Shown piece by piece: positions 15,129-23,906 of a stretch of 64,000 nt of DNA. A program made the position numbers and the translations under genes. The DNA comes from Parafrankia elaeagni (GTDB taxonomy: Bacteria > Actinomycetota > Actinomycetes > Frankiales > Frankiaceae), in contig NZ_KB893683.1 in NCBI RefSeq assembly GCF_000374165.1, forward strand, positions 1 to 64,000. Direction: 5' to 3'. Below the pieces are notes generated by a model that saw only the letters and a list, made by a program, of their open reading frames with translations, was not told the DNA's origin and did no database searches. Each line of letters opens with the position of its first letter. Positions within the stretch are counted from its first letter, which is position 1.

Positions 15129-16438
15129 CAGCGCTCAACAGCGATCTGCGGGTGGCCCCGCTCGTGGGCGGGTGCGCTGAGCAGGGCGGGCAGGTCGTAG
15201 CCGGCGCGCAGGAACCGATCGGGGTGAGGCGGGTAGCCGTCGGCGCGCAGCAGCATGGCGCCGCGGCTGGAGAAGATCTGGGCGACCTCGACGATGTCGC
15301 CCTCGGCCCGCCCCGAGAGCCCGACGATCTCGGTGACCCGCCGCCGGCCGTCGGCCTCCTTGGCGAGGTGGACGACGATGTCCACACTGGCGGCGACCGT
15401 CGGCACGACGAAGGAGTGCGTGACGTTCTCCCCGGCGAGCAGCGGGAGGGTGCACAGCTTGGTGACCGCCTCGCGGGCCGAGTTGGCGTGCAGGCTGCAC
15501 ATGCCGGGCAGCCCGGAGTTGAGGGCGATCAGCAGGTCGAGAGCCTCCTCCTGACGCACCTCGCCGACGAGGATCCGGTCCGGGCGCATCCGCAGCGCCT
15601 CCTTGATGAGGCGACGCAGGCGGATCTCCCCGGAGCCCTCCAGGTTCGCCTGACGGGTCTGCATGGCCACCCAGTCGGGTGCACGCAGGCGCAGTTCGAA
15701 GACCTCCTCGACGCTGATCACCCGCTCGCGGGCGGGAATCGCCGAGCCCAGGCAGTTGAGCATCGTCGTCTTCCCGGCCTGGGTACCGCCGGCGACGATG
15801 ACGTTGAGGCCGGAGATGACCGCGGCCTCCAGGAAAAGTGCCGCGTGCGGGGTGATCGTTCCGAGCGAGACGAGCTCGTCCATGCTGCCGGCGGACAGGA
15901 CGAACTTGCGGATGTTCACCGACCAGTGCACACGGGTGACGTCGGGGATGACGACGTGCAGTCGGGAGCCGTCAGGCAGCATCGCGTCAACAAACGGGGT
16001 GGAGAGGTCGACCCGGCGCCCGGACGACTTCAGCATGCGTTCGACCAGGTCCTGCACCTGGTCGTGGGTGAGAATCGTGGTTGTCAGCTCGCTGCGGCCG
16101 TGCCGGGCGACAAACACCCGGCCGGGTTCGTTGATCCAGATCTCCTCTACCGAGGGATCGTCGAGATGCCGCTGCAGCGGGCCGAAACCAGCCACCGCGT
16201 CATAGACCGTGCGGGCGGTCACATCCCGGTCCACCACCGGCGGGAGATCACTGGTGAGAGCACGTTCCTCGTAGTCGGCGACGACGTCGTCCACGAGCTG
16301 ACGAATGTGCACGGGTTCCCGTACCGGGTCCAGGGATCGACGACGGATCAGCTCACGAACCTCTCCTTCCACCAGAGAGGTCGCGTCCATCCAGTTCCCG
16401 CGTGCCACCGCCACCGAAAATCGCCGCTCCTCGCTCAT
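15128..16438 (-). CDS. tadA: Tad pilus assembly ATPase TadA/CpaF
   Basis: A 436-residue secretion ATPase (VirB11/CpaF type). The N-terminal domain is followed by a RecA-like core with Walker A GGTQAGKTTML (about residue 217), Asp box VISVEEVFELRL, Walker B RPDRILVGEVRQEEALDLL and a His box around MCSLHANSAREA. It powers pilus assembly at the cytoplasmic face. It is the first gene of the minus-strand tad operon. The ATG at 16438 was chosen because homologues begin near MSEERRF; the frame stays open for 11 more codons. Confidence 0.92.
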   Translation of the reverse strand: MSEERRFSVAVARGNWMDATSLVEGEVRELIRRRSLDPVREPVHIRQLVDDVVADYEERALTSDLPPVVDRDVTARTVYDAVAGFGPLQRHLDDPSVEEIWINEPGRVFVARHGRSELTTTILTHDQVQDLVERMLKSSGRRVDLSTPFVDAMLPDGSRLHVVIPDVTRVHWSVNIRKFVLSAGSMDELVSLGTITPHAALFLEAAVISGLNVIVAGGTQAGKTTMLNCLGSAIPARERVISVEEVFELRLRAPDWVAMQTRQANLEGSGEIRLRRLIKEALRMRPDRILVGEVRQEEALDLLIALNSGLPGMCSLHANSAREAVTKLCTLPLLAGENVTHSFVVPTVAASVDIVVHLAKEADGRRRVTEIVGLSGRAEGDIVEVAQIFSSRGAMLLRADGYPPHPDRFLRAGYDLPALLSAPAHERGHPQIAVER

Positions 16439-17063
16439 GTCTGCGCGGCCCGCTCCACACGCTTCGGGCAACCGCTACGAAGCGTAGAAAGCGGATCACT
16501 CGCCATCAACCCTTTCGAGGGGGTACGCAAGCAACAACGTTCGCACAACCTCGGCGACCCCTCGGCGCCGGGTCGGACCACGGGCAGCCACGCACCGCCG
16601 GCAGCCCGACCAGATCCCAGGAGTGATGTCACTCTGCGTGACAGATCTTCGAGGGTGTCGACGGGAAAAGTGCCATCCTTTGCCCTGATTACGCGGAGCC
16701 ATCCATCTGTTCCGGCAGCGCCTTCCCAGCGCCTGACGACAGGCCGTGAGATCCCCATCGAAACGCCGGCCGGGTGCAGCGGGATCGGGCCGCGAGAGCG
16801 GTAATCTGCCGGCGGTCAGAAACCCGAACGTCGCGCCATGACAGAGAAACCGACAACGCGCGGTCCGCGCCGACCGGTGGTCTTCCCCCACACCGCCTCC
16901 CACGTCGCCGACCGCCGCCGACGCCTGCCTCGGGGGTCATTCACGTGCCCGGTCAGTCATTGTCCCGCCCCGCCGAATGCCCACCGGGCACGGCTGTTCC
17001 ACCACCGCAGTGGAAAGCGGCCGCGTTCTGCGCACGCCGACCGACTCTCACCCGGGGACAACG
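16439..17063. other. Divergent intergenic region upstream of tadA and the PAS gene
   Basis: About 620 bp between two genes transcribed away from each other. It should hold both promoters. No convincing small gene or RNA was recognised. Confidence 0.4.
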
Positions 17064-18827
17064 ATGAAGGCTCACCATGGCCCCGAGCCGTCCGACGTGT
17101 TCGCGACCGCATGGGATGTTTTCCGACGAGTTGTCGAGAACTGCCCGGTCGGGATATTCACCGCAGACGTCTCAGGCCGGCATGTCTTTGTGAACCGGCA
17201 CTGGACCGTGCTGACCGGAGTGCCCCGCGACAAGGCCGTGGGGCGCGGCTGGGAACGGGCGGTGCACCCCGAGGACGTCCGTGCCGTCAGCAGGCGGTGG
17301 CGCCAGCTCGTGACCGAGGGTGACGAGCTGACGATCCAGATTCGCCTGCTCCAGCCCGACGGCAGCGCCCGGCCAGCAATTCTTCGGGCGGCGGCGGTCG
17401 TCGGCGAGAACGGACACCGGCGGTTCGCCGGCACGCTCAGCGCCCTCTCCGACCCCGGCCCTGCCGGCCGGCCGAGCATGGGAGCGCACGACGGCACCAG
17501 CGCGTCCGGGGCGGCCCGCGTCCCCCACCAGGACGCCGGGCTCGACGCCGCGGGTACCGACGTGACCGGCGCTCACATCGCTGGTTCGGACGCGACCGGT
17601 TCGGATGCTGCTGCAGGTTCCCTCGCTGCCAACGCCACCGGCGAGGTGGACGACACCGCCGGCGGCATGGCCGGCCCGGAAGCCGAGAGCGGCACCGCTC
17701 CCGTCGGCGACGGGCGCGACACCACCTGCCCGAACACCATCGAGCTGCTGCGCGAGGAACTCGACCGGTTCGACATGGTCACCGATGACCTGTGGTTCCC
17801 CCCGAGTAATGATGTAGATCATCCCGGCCAGAGCTGGACGGTACCGTCCCCGCGCCGGCCCTCGTCCGCCGAGGTGGACCCACCGACCGTGGATCCTGGT
17901 GATCAGCACCGGCCGGATGCCTCGGGACACCCGTTCACCGACATGCCCTTCACCGACATGCCGTTCCGGGACATGCCGTTCCGGGAGGCTCCGTTCGCCG
18001 GGCCACCCCGGGGCCAGGCTCGAGCGTGGCTTCCCGGACGAACGCCACACGGGCCCGGCGCGGCGGACGGCCGGGACGCCGGCCGACACCTGGACGCCGG
18101 CGAGGACAGCCGCCTTCCTCCGGGCCCCCGGCCCGGCGCGGTCTCTCCCCGCGGTGGCGTACTTCCACCTGGGGCGGAGTGGCGTGCAGCCGTCTCAGCG
18201 CACAGCACTGTCAGCGGCCTGCATCCCTTCATCCCGCCGAACTCGTCGAACTCGTCGACCGGGCGGAACTCGGCGTCGGGCTCACGGTCGACAGATCCGT
18301 TCGCGTCCCAGCCTGGTCGCGGGTCGACGGACGCGCGGCACGGGCACGGGCACGGTGCCGACGGCAGTGGATGCGGATGCGCGTTCACCGAGATCCGGCG
18401 GCTCGCCGATGCGTGCCACGAGAGGGAGCGCTGGTTGACCACGCTGCTCGCCGAACTGCCCTCGGCCGTGCTCGTCGCGGACGTGGACGCCCGCGTCGTC
18501 GCTGTGAACCAGGCGTACTGCGACCTGTTCGACCTGTCCGAGACACCGGTCGACCTCATCGGCACGGACTGCCGGGCGCACATTCGGCCGATGCCCGGGC
18601 TGGTGGAGGATCCAGCCGGCTTCGCTCACCGACTCGACATCCTCCTGCGCCGCCGCCGGACGCTGCGGCGTGAGACGGTGATGTTCGCCGACGGCCGGGT
18701 GTTCGAGCGCAGCCACATTCCGCTCGCGGGCCCGGAGGGCTACCACGGCCACGTGTGGCTGTACGTCGACGTGACCGACCGGCGCATTGTCGAGGCTGAG
18801 ATCGAGGGCCTCATCTCGGGCCTCTAG
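17064..18827 (+). CDS. PAS-domain protein with two PAS modules and a long disordered linker
   Basis: A 587-residue soluble protein. The first PAS is at about residues 15-130 (ENCPVGIFTADVSGRHVFVN, then RGWERAVHPEDVRAVSRRW) and the second at about 452-585 (LLAELPSAVLVADVDARVVA, then VWLYVDVTDRRIVEAEIEGL). The roughly 310-residue linker is Gly/Asp/Ser/Pro-rich and includes tandem 5-residue repeats of the type MPFTD/MPFRD near residue 295. No kinase, GGDEF or other output domain is present, so it probably senses a ligand or relays by protein contact. The ATG at 17064 follows GGGGA. It is divergent from the tad operon. Confidence 0.85.
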   Translation: MKAHHGPEPSDVFATAWDVFRRVVENCPVGIFTADVSGRHVFVNRHWTVLTGVPRDKAVGRGWERAVHPEDVRAVSRRWRQLVTEGDELTIQIRLLQPDGSARPAILRAAAVVGENGHRRFAGTLSALSDPGPAGRPSMGAHDGTSASGAARVPHQDAGLDAAGTDVTGAHIAGSDATGSDAAAGSLAANATGEVDDTAGGMAGPEAESGTAPVGDGRDTTCPNTIELLREELDRFDMVTDDLWFPPSNDVDHPGQSWTVPSPRRPSSAEVDPPTVDPGDQHRPDASGHPFTDMPFTDMPFRDMPFREAPFAGPPRGQARAWLPGRTPHGPGAADGRDAGRHLDAGEDSRLPPGPRPGAVSPRGGVLPPGAEWRAAVSAHSTVSGLHPFIPPNSSNSSTGRNSASGSRSTDPFASQPGRGSTDARHGHGHGADGSGCGCAFTEIRRLADACHERERWLTTLLAELPSAVLVADVDARVVAVNQAYCDLFDLSETPVDLIGTDCRAHIRPMPGLVEDPAGFAHRLDILLRRRRTLRRETVMFADGRVFERSHIPLAGPEGYHGHVWLYVDVTDRRIVEAEIEGLISGL

Positions 18828-18850
18828 GCCCTGACCGGCACCGGACCCCC

Positions 18851-18918
18851 GCCTCGTCGCACCCGCCCGCCCGGCGCGCGGCGTCCTGCCGGCGCCGGGC
18901 GGGCGGGTGCGACGAGGC
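18851..18918. terminator. Bidirectional terminator: 26-bp perfect stem
   Basis: Arms 18851-18876 and 18893-18918 are perfect complements over 26 bp with a 16-base loop. It lies between the convergent PAS gene and HhH gene. Confidence 0.75.
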
Positions 18919-18950
18919 CGGCGAGGCCTGGAACCGTCAGGCCTCGCCGG
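18918..18950. terminator. Second adjacent hairpin: 13-bp perfect stem
   Basis: CCGGCGAGGCCTG (18918-18930) and its complement (18938-18950), 7-base loop. It directly abuts the larger hairpin; the pair probably ends transcription from both sides. Confidence 0.7.
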
Positions 18951-19026
18951 TCGGTCGGCCGGCCGGCCGGGTTCACGCCTCCCGTGGAACATCCGGGCCC
19001 GGGCAGTGGGGGATCAGGCCCGTGGA

Positions 19027-20781
19027 TCAGGCGAGGCCGCTGTGGTGGCGGGCCTGCAGGTCACGGGCCTGCCCCACCCAGTCATCGGAGATGATCCGGC
19101 CGCCGAAGCCGTCGAGCTTCTTCGCGAGCCGGTCGACATCCGTGTCGCCCATGGCGGCCAGCTGACGGAAACTGGTGATCCCCAGCACGCGTAGCCGCGC
19201 CTCGACCACGGGCCCGACGCCGACAATCTCCCTCAGGTTGTCGGAGGAGGGCAGGGGCTCAGCCGGGCCGCCCCACGACATCGGCGTACCCCGAGCGGCA
19301 TGCCCGAGACTGCCACCACCCGCGCCGACCACAGCGGCGGGTGCGGTGCTCACGTGGTGCTGTTCGGCCATGGCCGCCGACACCGCCGCGCCGACCAGCG
19401 CGGCACCGACCAATTCAAGATCATCATCGCGGTGAACGGCGTACAGCAACGGACCGGCATCAAAGGCTCCGCCGCTGGCACGCGCGGCCTGGGAGGGCAC
19501 CGTGACCCCATCGCACTCCGGTCGCCTCACCGCATCAGTCTCCTCGCCGGGCTCCCACGCCTCGCCCGACTCAACCGCCTCGCCCGACTCAACCGCCTCG
19601 CCCGACTCAACCGCCTCGCCGGATCCAAGCGCCTCGCCGGCGCCGGAAGCAGTGAGGTCACCTGCACCCGAAGTACGCTCGTCTGGCGGCAGGACACGTT
19701 CGTCTGCCGGCGGGTGCTCATCTGTCGGTCGGACGATCTCGTCGGCCGGTGGGAACAGAACAGCCTCCTCCTCGACGACGTCGTCGATATCGTCGCTCAG
19801 GGGCAGCTCCGCCTGCTGGCCACCGACATCGGGATCGTTCGCGGGTAGCTTCGCGCGGGCCTCCTCGGCCTCGGCGATGCGGGCCAGCAGCCTGATCCTT
19901 TCGGCTGCCCATTCGGCCTGATGGCGGTCCAGCCGGGTGCTCATGGTCGCGACCTGCCGCTGGGCGCCCTCCGCCTCGGTGCGGACCATGGCAAGCCGCG
20001 AGGAGAACTTGGCGGCGCGGGTCTCCGCCTCCTCCAGATGCACGCGCAGCCGCGCCGTCTCTCGGGCCAGATCCACGACGGTCTCCACGTCCTCGACCGG
20101 GCCGGTGACAAGCGGCGGCACGGCAGAGACAGCCGCGGGCACGCCAGCCGGGCCCGCCGTCTGCTCGACGACGGTCGGGACGCCTGCCGCGGGGATCTCG
20201 GCCGGCGCCGCATGCAGGGCCGATTCGATCTCGTCGATACGCGCCTGGGCGACCACTACCTGCTGCTCTGCGCTCACCACCCGGTGCACCGACTCGGCGG
20301 CCTGCCGCTCCGCCGCGGCGAGTCGCCCAGCCAGCTCGGCCTTCTCCGCGGCCCATCGCTGTTCCTGATCCCGCAGACGGGTCAGCAGCTCGGCGAGATC
20401 CGCCGGCGAGACCCTCGACGCCGCCGGACGCCATGCGTCGTCACCAGCCAGCACATCTGCCGCGCCGCGCGCGTCGACTCCCACGGACACGACCGGCCTG
20501 GGCGTTCTCGTACCGGCGGACCGGGCGACGTCGTCCCGGGTCGCAGCTCCGCGGCCGTCCGCCTCGAACGCAACGACGGACCCACTGGAGGACACACTCC
20601 ACCCCTGGCCGGCACTGGTCTCCTCGCCGGCATCACCACGGTTGGGGGTCTCCGCCGCGTCGAGCTCGGCAGCACGTGCCTGCCGCCGCAGGGGCGCGGC
20701 GAGGAACAGCCATGCCAGGCCCGCGCCGATCAACATCGCCACCAGGACGAAGACCAGAATCTGCCCGGCGAGATAGAGCAC
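19027..20781 (-). CDS. Membrane-anchored coiled-coil protein with C-terminal helix-hairpin-helix domain
   Basis: A 584-residue protein. One N-terminal transmembrane helix (YLAGQILVFVLVAMLIGAGL) anchors it. Long charged helical regions (about 125-190 and 235-315) look like coiled coil, and the middle is acidic and repetitive, with SGEAVE repeats near residues 390-408. The C-terminus (about 510-575) contains LREIVGVGPVVEARLRVLGI, a helix-hairpin-helix of the type found in DUF4332 or radixin-like membrane proteins. The family function is unknown; HhH motifs often bind DNA or protein, so it may link the membrane to DNA. It is convergent with the PAS gene. Confidence 0.75.
   Translation of the reverse strand: MLYLAGQILVFVLVAMLIGAGLAWLFLAAPLRRQARAAELDAAETPNRGDAGEETSAGQGWSVSSSGSVVAFEADGRGAATRDDVARSAGTRTPRPVVSVGVDARGAADVLAGDDAWRPAASRVSPADLAELLTRLRDQEQRWAAEKAELAGRLAAAERQAAESVHRVVSAEQQVVVAQARIDEIESALHAAPAEIPAAGVPTVVEQTAGPAGVPAAVSAVPPLVTGPVEDVETVVDLARETARLRVHLEEAETRAAKFSSRLAMVRTEAEGAQRQVATMSTRLDRHQAEWAAERIRLLARIAEAEEARAKLPANDPDVGGQQAELPLSDDIDDVVEEEAVLFPPADEIVRPTDEHPPADERVLPPDERTSGAGDLTASGAGEALGSGEAVESGEAVESGEAVESGEAWEPGEETDAVRRPECDGVTVPSQAARASGGAFDAGPLLYAVHRDDDLELVGAALVGAAVSAAMAEQHHVSTAPAAVVGAGGGSLGHAARGTPMSWGGPAEPLPSSDNLREIVGVGPVVEARLRVLGITSFRQLAAMGDTDVDRLAKKLDGFGGRIISDDWVGQARDLQARHHSGLA
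19558..19629 (-). repeat. In-frame 18-bp minisatellite (SGEAVE repeats)
   Basis: Three perfect copies of an 18-bp unit (19558-19575, 19576-19593, 19594-19611) plus one diverged copy, inside the coiled-coil/HhH gene. Confidence 0.9.
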
Positions 20782-20907
20782 CGTTCACCAGCCTCCTACA
20801 TCACGCCACAGATAGACCGAGGCCAAGGGACACACGATGGAACACCGACGCCGACCCCGCGAAACCGTGGAACACGCCGCAGACCGACCACGGCCGGAGC
20901 TGTACGC

Positions 20908-21192
20908 ATGCCCACACAAGAACAACCATGGGGGGAGCAACCAGTTCAGCAACAACACTATTCGGTGCGTTGGCCGACACCCGCCGCGGGGCACCAAAAG
21001 CAACGCGGGGACGACATGACCGCCACGGCGCCCGAGGCCGGATCTCGCACAACGGACGCAGCAGGACTACGCCCGCCAACCCCGAAGCCCCCGAAAGACA
21101 ACCAGTCGACAATCGACGACAGCTCGTTGTTGTTCCGGCTGGTTGTCGTCACACCTCGGGCAGGCGGGTTCGCCCGGCCCGAGGCCTGGTGA
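20908..21192 (+). CDS. Small hypothetical protein (doubtful)
   Basis: A 94-residue frame with a Gln-rich start (MPTQEQPWGEQPVQQQHYSV) and a Pro/Thr-rich middle, ending RAGGFARPEAW. GGAGC precedes the ATG at about 8 bases, and an in-frame ATG at 21016 has GGGGA upstream. Third-position GC is lower than in the neighbouring genes, so it may be foreign or not coding. It otherwise fills a 450-bp gap between two minus-strand genes. I do not recognise it. Confidence 0.25.
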   Translation: MPTQEQPWGEQPVQQQHYSVRWPTPAAGHQKQRGDDMTATAPEAGSRTTDAAGLRPPTPKPPKDNQSTIDDSSLLFRLVVVTPRAGGFARPEAW

Positions 21193-21235
21193 GCCGCCGC
21201 GGATCAACGCAGGCCACGCCGACCGCGCTCTGGAA

Positions 21236-21727
21236 TCAGAGAAGGTCGGGAAGCTCCTGGGTGGCGAACCAGAGGAGTTCGAAGCCCTCCGCGCCGTCCA
21301 CGACGAAGGCGGCGTCCTCACTGCCGAGATCGGACTCCAGCACGGCCTCGACCGCGGCGCGCACCGCGTCCTGTGCCTCGGTGTCAGCCGGGTCGTCCGT
21401 GTGGACCGCGCGCACCAGGCCCAGCGGGACGGGCTCGAGGATCTCGACCGCGCCCCGCTCCAGGTCATCGCGAACGCGAACAATCCGCTCGTCCACGTCC
21501 GCGGCGAAGACGAACCGCCGGGGCGGGGCCTGCGGGTCGGCATCGAGCAGCCGCAGGCAGGCCCGGGCCGCGCCCTGCAGCGCCACGAACTCCATCTCCT
21601 CGGTGTCCGACTGGCTGTACCACTCCCGCAACGCCGGGGTGACCGCGAAAGCCGTGCCGGCCGGCACGGCCCGGTCCCGCAGGACGGCCCGGGCCGCGGT
21701 CAGCGTCGAGGGAAGGTAGACACGCAT
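21236..21727 (-). CDS. DUF6912 family protein
   Basis: A 163-residue protein beginning MRVYLPSTLTAARAVL, with the typical motifs AFAVTPALREWYSQSDTEEM and ACLRLLDADP..PPRRFVFAADV. This is a conserved actinobacterial family of unknown function; the match is from memory of its N-terminal signature. There are no membrane segments. It lies just downstream of the patatin gene on the same strand (25-bp gap), so they may be co-transcribed. Confidence 0.75.
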   Translation of the reverse strand: MRVYLPSTLTAARAVLRDRAVPAGTAFAVTPALREWYSQSDTEEMEFVALQGAARACLRLLDADPQAPPRRFVFAADVDERIVRVRDDLERGAVEILEPVPLGLVRAVHTDDPADTEAQDAVRAAVEAVLESDLGSEDAAFVVDGAEGFELLWFATQELPDLL

Positions 21728-21751
21728 GCGGCACAGTGTCGCAACCCGCGC

Positions 21752-23188
21752 TCAGCCGACCAGCCCCAGGTCCGCGTTCTCCTCTCGGGATCCGTCACCG
21801 GCCGCTCCACGGGACGTTCCCCGGGTTGTGCGCGGGGTTGTTCCCCCTCCCGCCCGCGGGCCGGTCGTGCCGCCGCGCGTGGGCGCCGTGTCGTCCTGCA
21901 CAGCGTCCTGCGTCGGAGCCGCGGCCCGCCTGGTCGGGCCGGTGCCGGCCCTCGTCGACGCAGTGGCCGACCCAGTGCCCGCCTGGGTGGGCGCGGTCAC
22001 CGCCCGACTCGTCGCAGTGGCTGTCCGGGTGGGCGCGGTCGTCCCCCGTGTTCCTGTGGTGTTCCGTGAACCGGTGGTGTTCCGTGAACCGGTGGTGCTC
22101 CGCGGGCCGGTGGTGCTCCGCGCGGGGCGCGCGACCGGGCTCGCGGTCGGAGCCGGCAGCGCCCGCAGCGCGGCCGTCGAGGTCCGCAGCGACGTCTCGA
22201 ACACCTCGGCCCGCCTGGTCAGGTCCATCATGTTGCCGCCGATGACCTGGAGGTCCTCCGGCCCTGGGCACAGGACCGTGACCTTGATTCCGGCAGCCTG
22301 GACGAGCTCGATCTCGCGGGCCAGCCGCCGGGTCGCGGCCCGGCGCATCTGCCGCTCGACGAGGGCGACGGCGCCGCGTGGACGGTCGCTCTCGAAGGAG
22401 CAGGCCGGCGCCAGGACCGTCACCTCGTCCAGATTCGAGCCGGCGAGGAGGTCCAGCGACGCGGGCGATCGCGTCCCACCATCGACGAACCGCCGGCCGC
22501 TGATCCTGATCGGTGCGTACCAGCCGGGAATCGCGCACGAGGCCATCACCGCGTGGGACAGGGGCGACGGCGGGGCGCCCTCGGACCCGAACAGCACCCG
22601 GCCGCCGGTGTCGAAGTCCATGGCGACGATGTGCAGCCGCGGGTGGAGGGGCCAGCCGTTCGACCCGAGTGGTTCCTGCTGGCGTCCGCGCCGGGCGCCG
22701 GGCGGGACTGCCGTCGAATGCTTGGCCGCCAGCGGGTTCAGCGGATGTTCGAGCCGCTCGGTAGCGGCGGTCACCAGGTCGCCGATGGCGGCGATCTGCC
22801 CACGGCCCTGCGGCAGCAGCGCGGCGAGCGCGACCATCGGTGTCGTCTGGCGCGGATGCAGAGCGCTCGCGGTGAGCAGGCGCGGTGATCCCATCCGCAT
22901 CCGCGGCCTCGGCGGCAGTGAGGCCCCCAGGTCCCGGTAGTCCAACACGGGATAACCCGGTTCGAAGACCCCCCGTTCGGAGTTCACCATCACGTCCGCG
23001 CCGATCCCGAGACCGAGCAGCGCCGCGATCACGGAACCGGCGGACGTCCCCACCACCACATCGTGGTCACGGACGTCCACGCCCTGTTCCGCCTCGATCG
23101 CCCGCAGCGCTCCGATCATCCAGGCGGAGCCGAGCACACCGCCCGCACCGAGCACGAGTCCCCTACGCGAAGCCCGCTTCCTCGGCAT
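21752..23188 (-). CDS. Patatin-like phospholipase
   Basis: A 478-residue protein. The patatin domain (about residues 9-330) has the oxyanion-hole glycines GLVLGAGGVLGSAW, the nucleophile S49 in VVVGTSAGS and the catalytic Asp in FVDGGTRSP (about residue 235). It should hydrolyse lipid acyl esters. The last 130 or so residues are Thr/Arg/Gly-rich low complexity, including the repeated TTGSRN unit. The ATG at 23188 is preceded by GGGAGGTGA; 12 upstream codons in the open frame are not needed. Confidence 0.88.
   Translation of the reverse strand: MPRKRASRRGLVLGAGGVLGSAWMIGALRAIEAEQGVDVRDHDVVVGTSAGSVIAALLGLGIGADVMVNSERGVFEPGYPVLDYRDLGASLPPRPRMRMGSPRLLTASALHPRQTTPMVALAALLPQGRGQIAAIGDLVTAATERLEHPLNPLAAKHSTAVPPGARRGRQQEPLGSNGWPLHPRLHIVAMDFDTGGRVLFGSEGAPPSPLSHAVMASCAIPGWYAPIRISGRRFVDGGTRSPASLDLLAGSNLDEVTVLAPACSFESDRPRGAVALVERQMRRAATRRLAREIELVQAAGIKVTVLCPGPEDLQVIGGNMMDLTRRAEVFETSLRTSTAALRALPAPTASPVARPARSTTGPRSTTGSRNTTGSRNTTGTRGTTAPTRTATATSRAVTAPTQAGTGSATASTRAGTGPTRRAAAPTQDAVQDDTAPTRGGTTGPRAGGGTTPRTTRGTSRGAAGDGSREENADLGLVG
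22053..22124 (-). repeat. In-frame 18-bp minisatellite (TTGSRN repeats)
   Basis: Four successive 18-bp units (starting 22053, 22071, 22089, 22107), slightly diverged, in the low-complexity tail of the patatin gene. Confidence 0.85.
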
Positions 23189-23298
23189 TGCGTCACCTCC
23201 CGGCGCGGTGTGTTTCGGCCACACACACGGGTCCGGGTGTGCGCTGACACCGATGTCGCCGCTCCCTCAACGGGCCGTCCGCGCCTCTTCTGTCACAA

Positions 23299-23330
23299 CC
23301 CGGCCGACCCGGCGGTTGTGCCGGGTCGGC
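23299..23330 (-). terminator. 13-bp perfect hairpin after the BldD-like gene
   Basis: CGGCCGACCCGGC and its complement around the 6-base loop GGTTGT. It lies between the BldD-like stop and the patatin start on the same strand. Confidence 0.65.
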
Positions 23331-23408
23331 CGCCCCGTTCCGCCGCGGCGCTTCCGGATGGCGGCGCATCCGGCGCCAGTTTCCGCGGCGGCCACGGTGC
23401 GGCTTCGT

Positions 23409-23906
23409 CTACTCCGGCGGCTCGTGCTCCTCGGGGAAGCTGGTCTCCAGCACTCCCCAGGTACGGAGTCGCTCGGCGAACTCCTGCGGCGTCGTGTCGT
23501 GCAGCAACGCCAGCGCGCGGACGTCGCCATCACGGATCGACAGCACGTGCCCCGCGTAGTCGTCCCGCTGCCGCTGAATCTGCGCGACCCATCTCCGCAC
23601 CAGGGCGGACGAGTCCGGCGGAGCCTCGGCAAGCTTCTCGAGGTTAAGAACCGTTCGTGGTCTGCGTTCCCGCGGTGGCAGCTGATCCTCGTTTGGCAGC
23701 AGCGCCGAGACGGGAACGCCGTAGAATCCGGCGAGCTCGGACAACTGATGGACGCTGATCATTCGGTCGCCACGTTCATAGGAACCGACCGCGGCGGTCT
23801 TCCACCGACCACGCGACTTCTGTTCAACGCCCTGCAGCGACAACCCCTGCTGGATCCGGATTGCCCGCAGGCGGGCACCCACGGCCTTCGCGTACTCCCG
23901 GCTCAC
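23409..23906 (-). CDS. BldD-like transcriptional regulator with c-di-GMP signature
   Basis: A 165-residue protein colinear with Streptomyces BldD, the c-di-GMP-responsive repressor of sporulation genes. The N-terminal XRE helix-turn-helix includes YAKAVGARLRAIRIQQGLSL and GSYERGDRMISV. The C-terminal domain keeps the c-di-GMP signature RxD-X8-RxxD as R114-D-D116 and R125-D-G-D128, with the same numbering as I recall for BldD (RGD and RQDD there). The GTG at 23906 gives the usual BldD start (SREYAK). A terminator follows. It could be the BldD orthologue or a paralogue; its position beside tadZ/rcpC is not the usual bldD neighbourhood in Streptomyces. Confidence 0.85.
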   Translation of the reverse strand: MSREYAKAVGARLRAIRIQQGLSLQGVEQKSRGRWKTAAVGSYERGDRMISVHQLSELAGFYGVPVSALLPNEDQLPPRERRPRTVLNLEKLAEAPPDSSALVRRWVAQIQRQRDDYAGHVLSIRDGDVRALALLHDTTPQEFAERLRTWGVLETSFPEEHEPPE

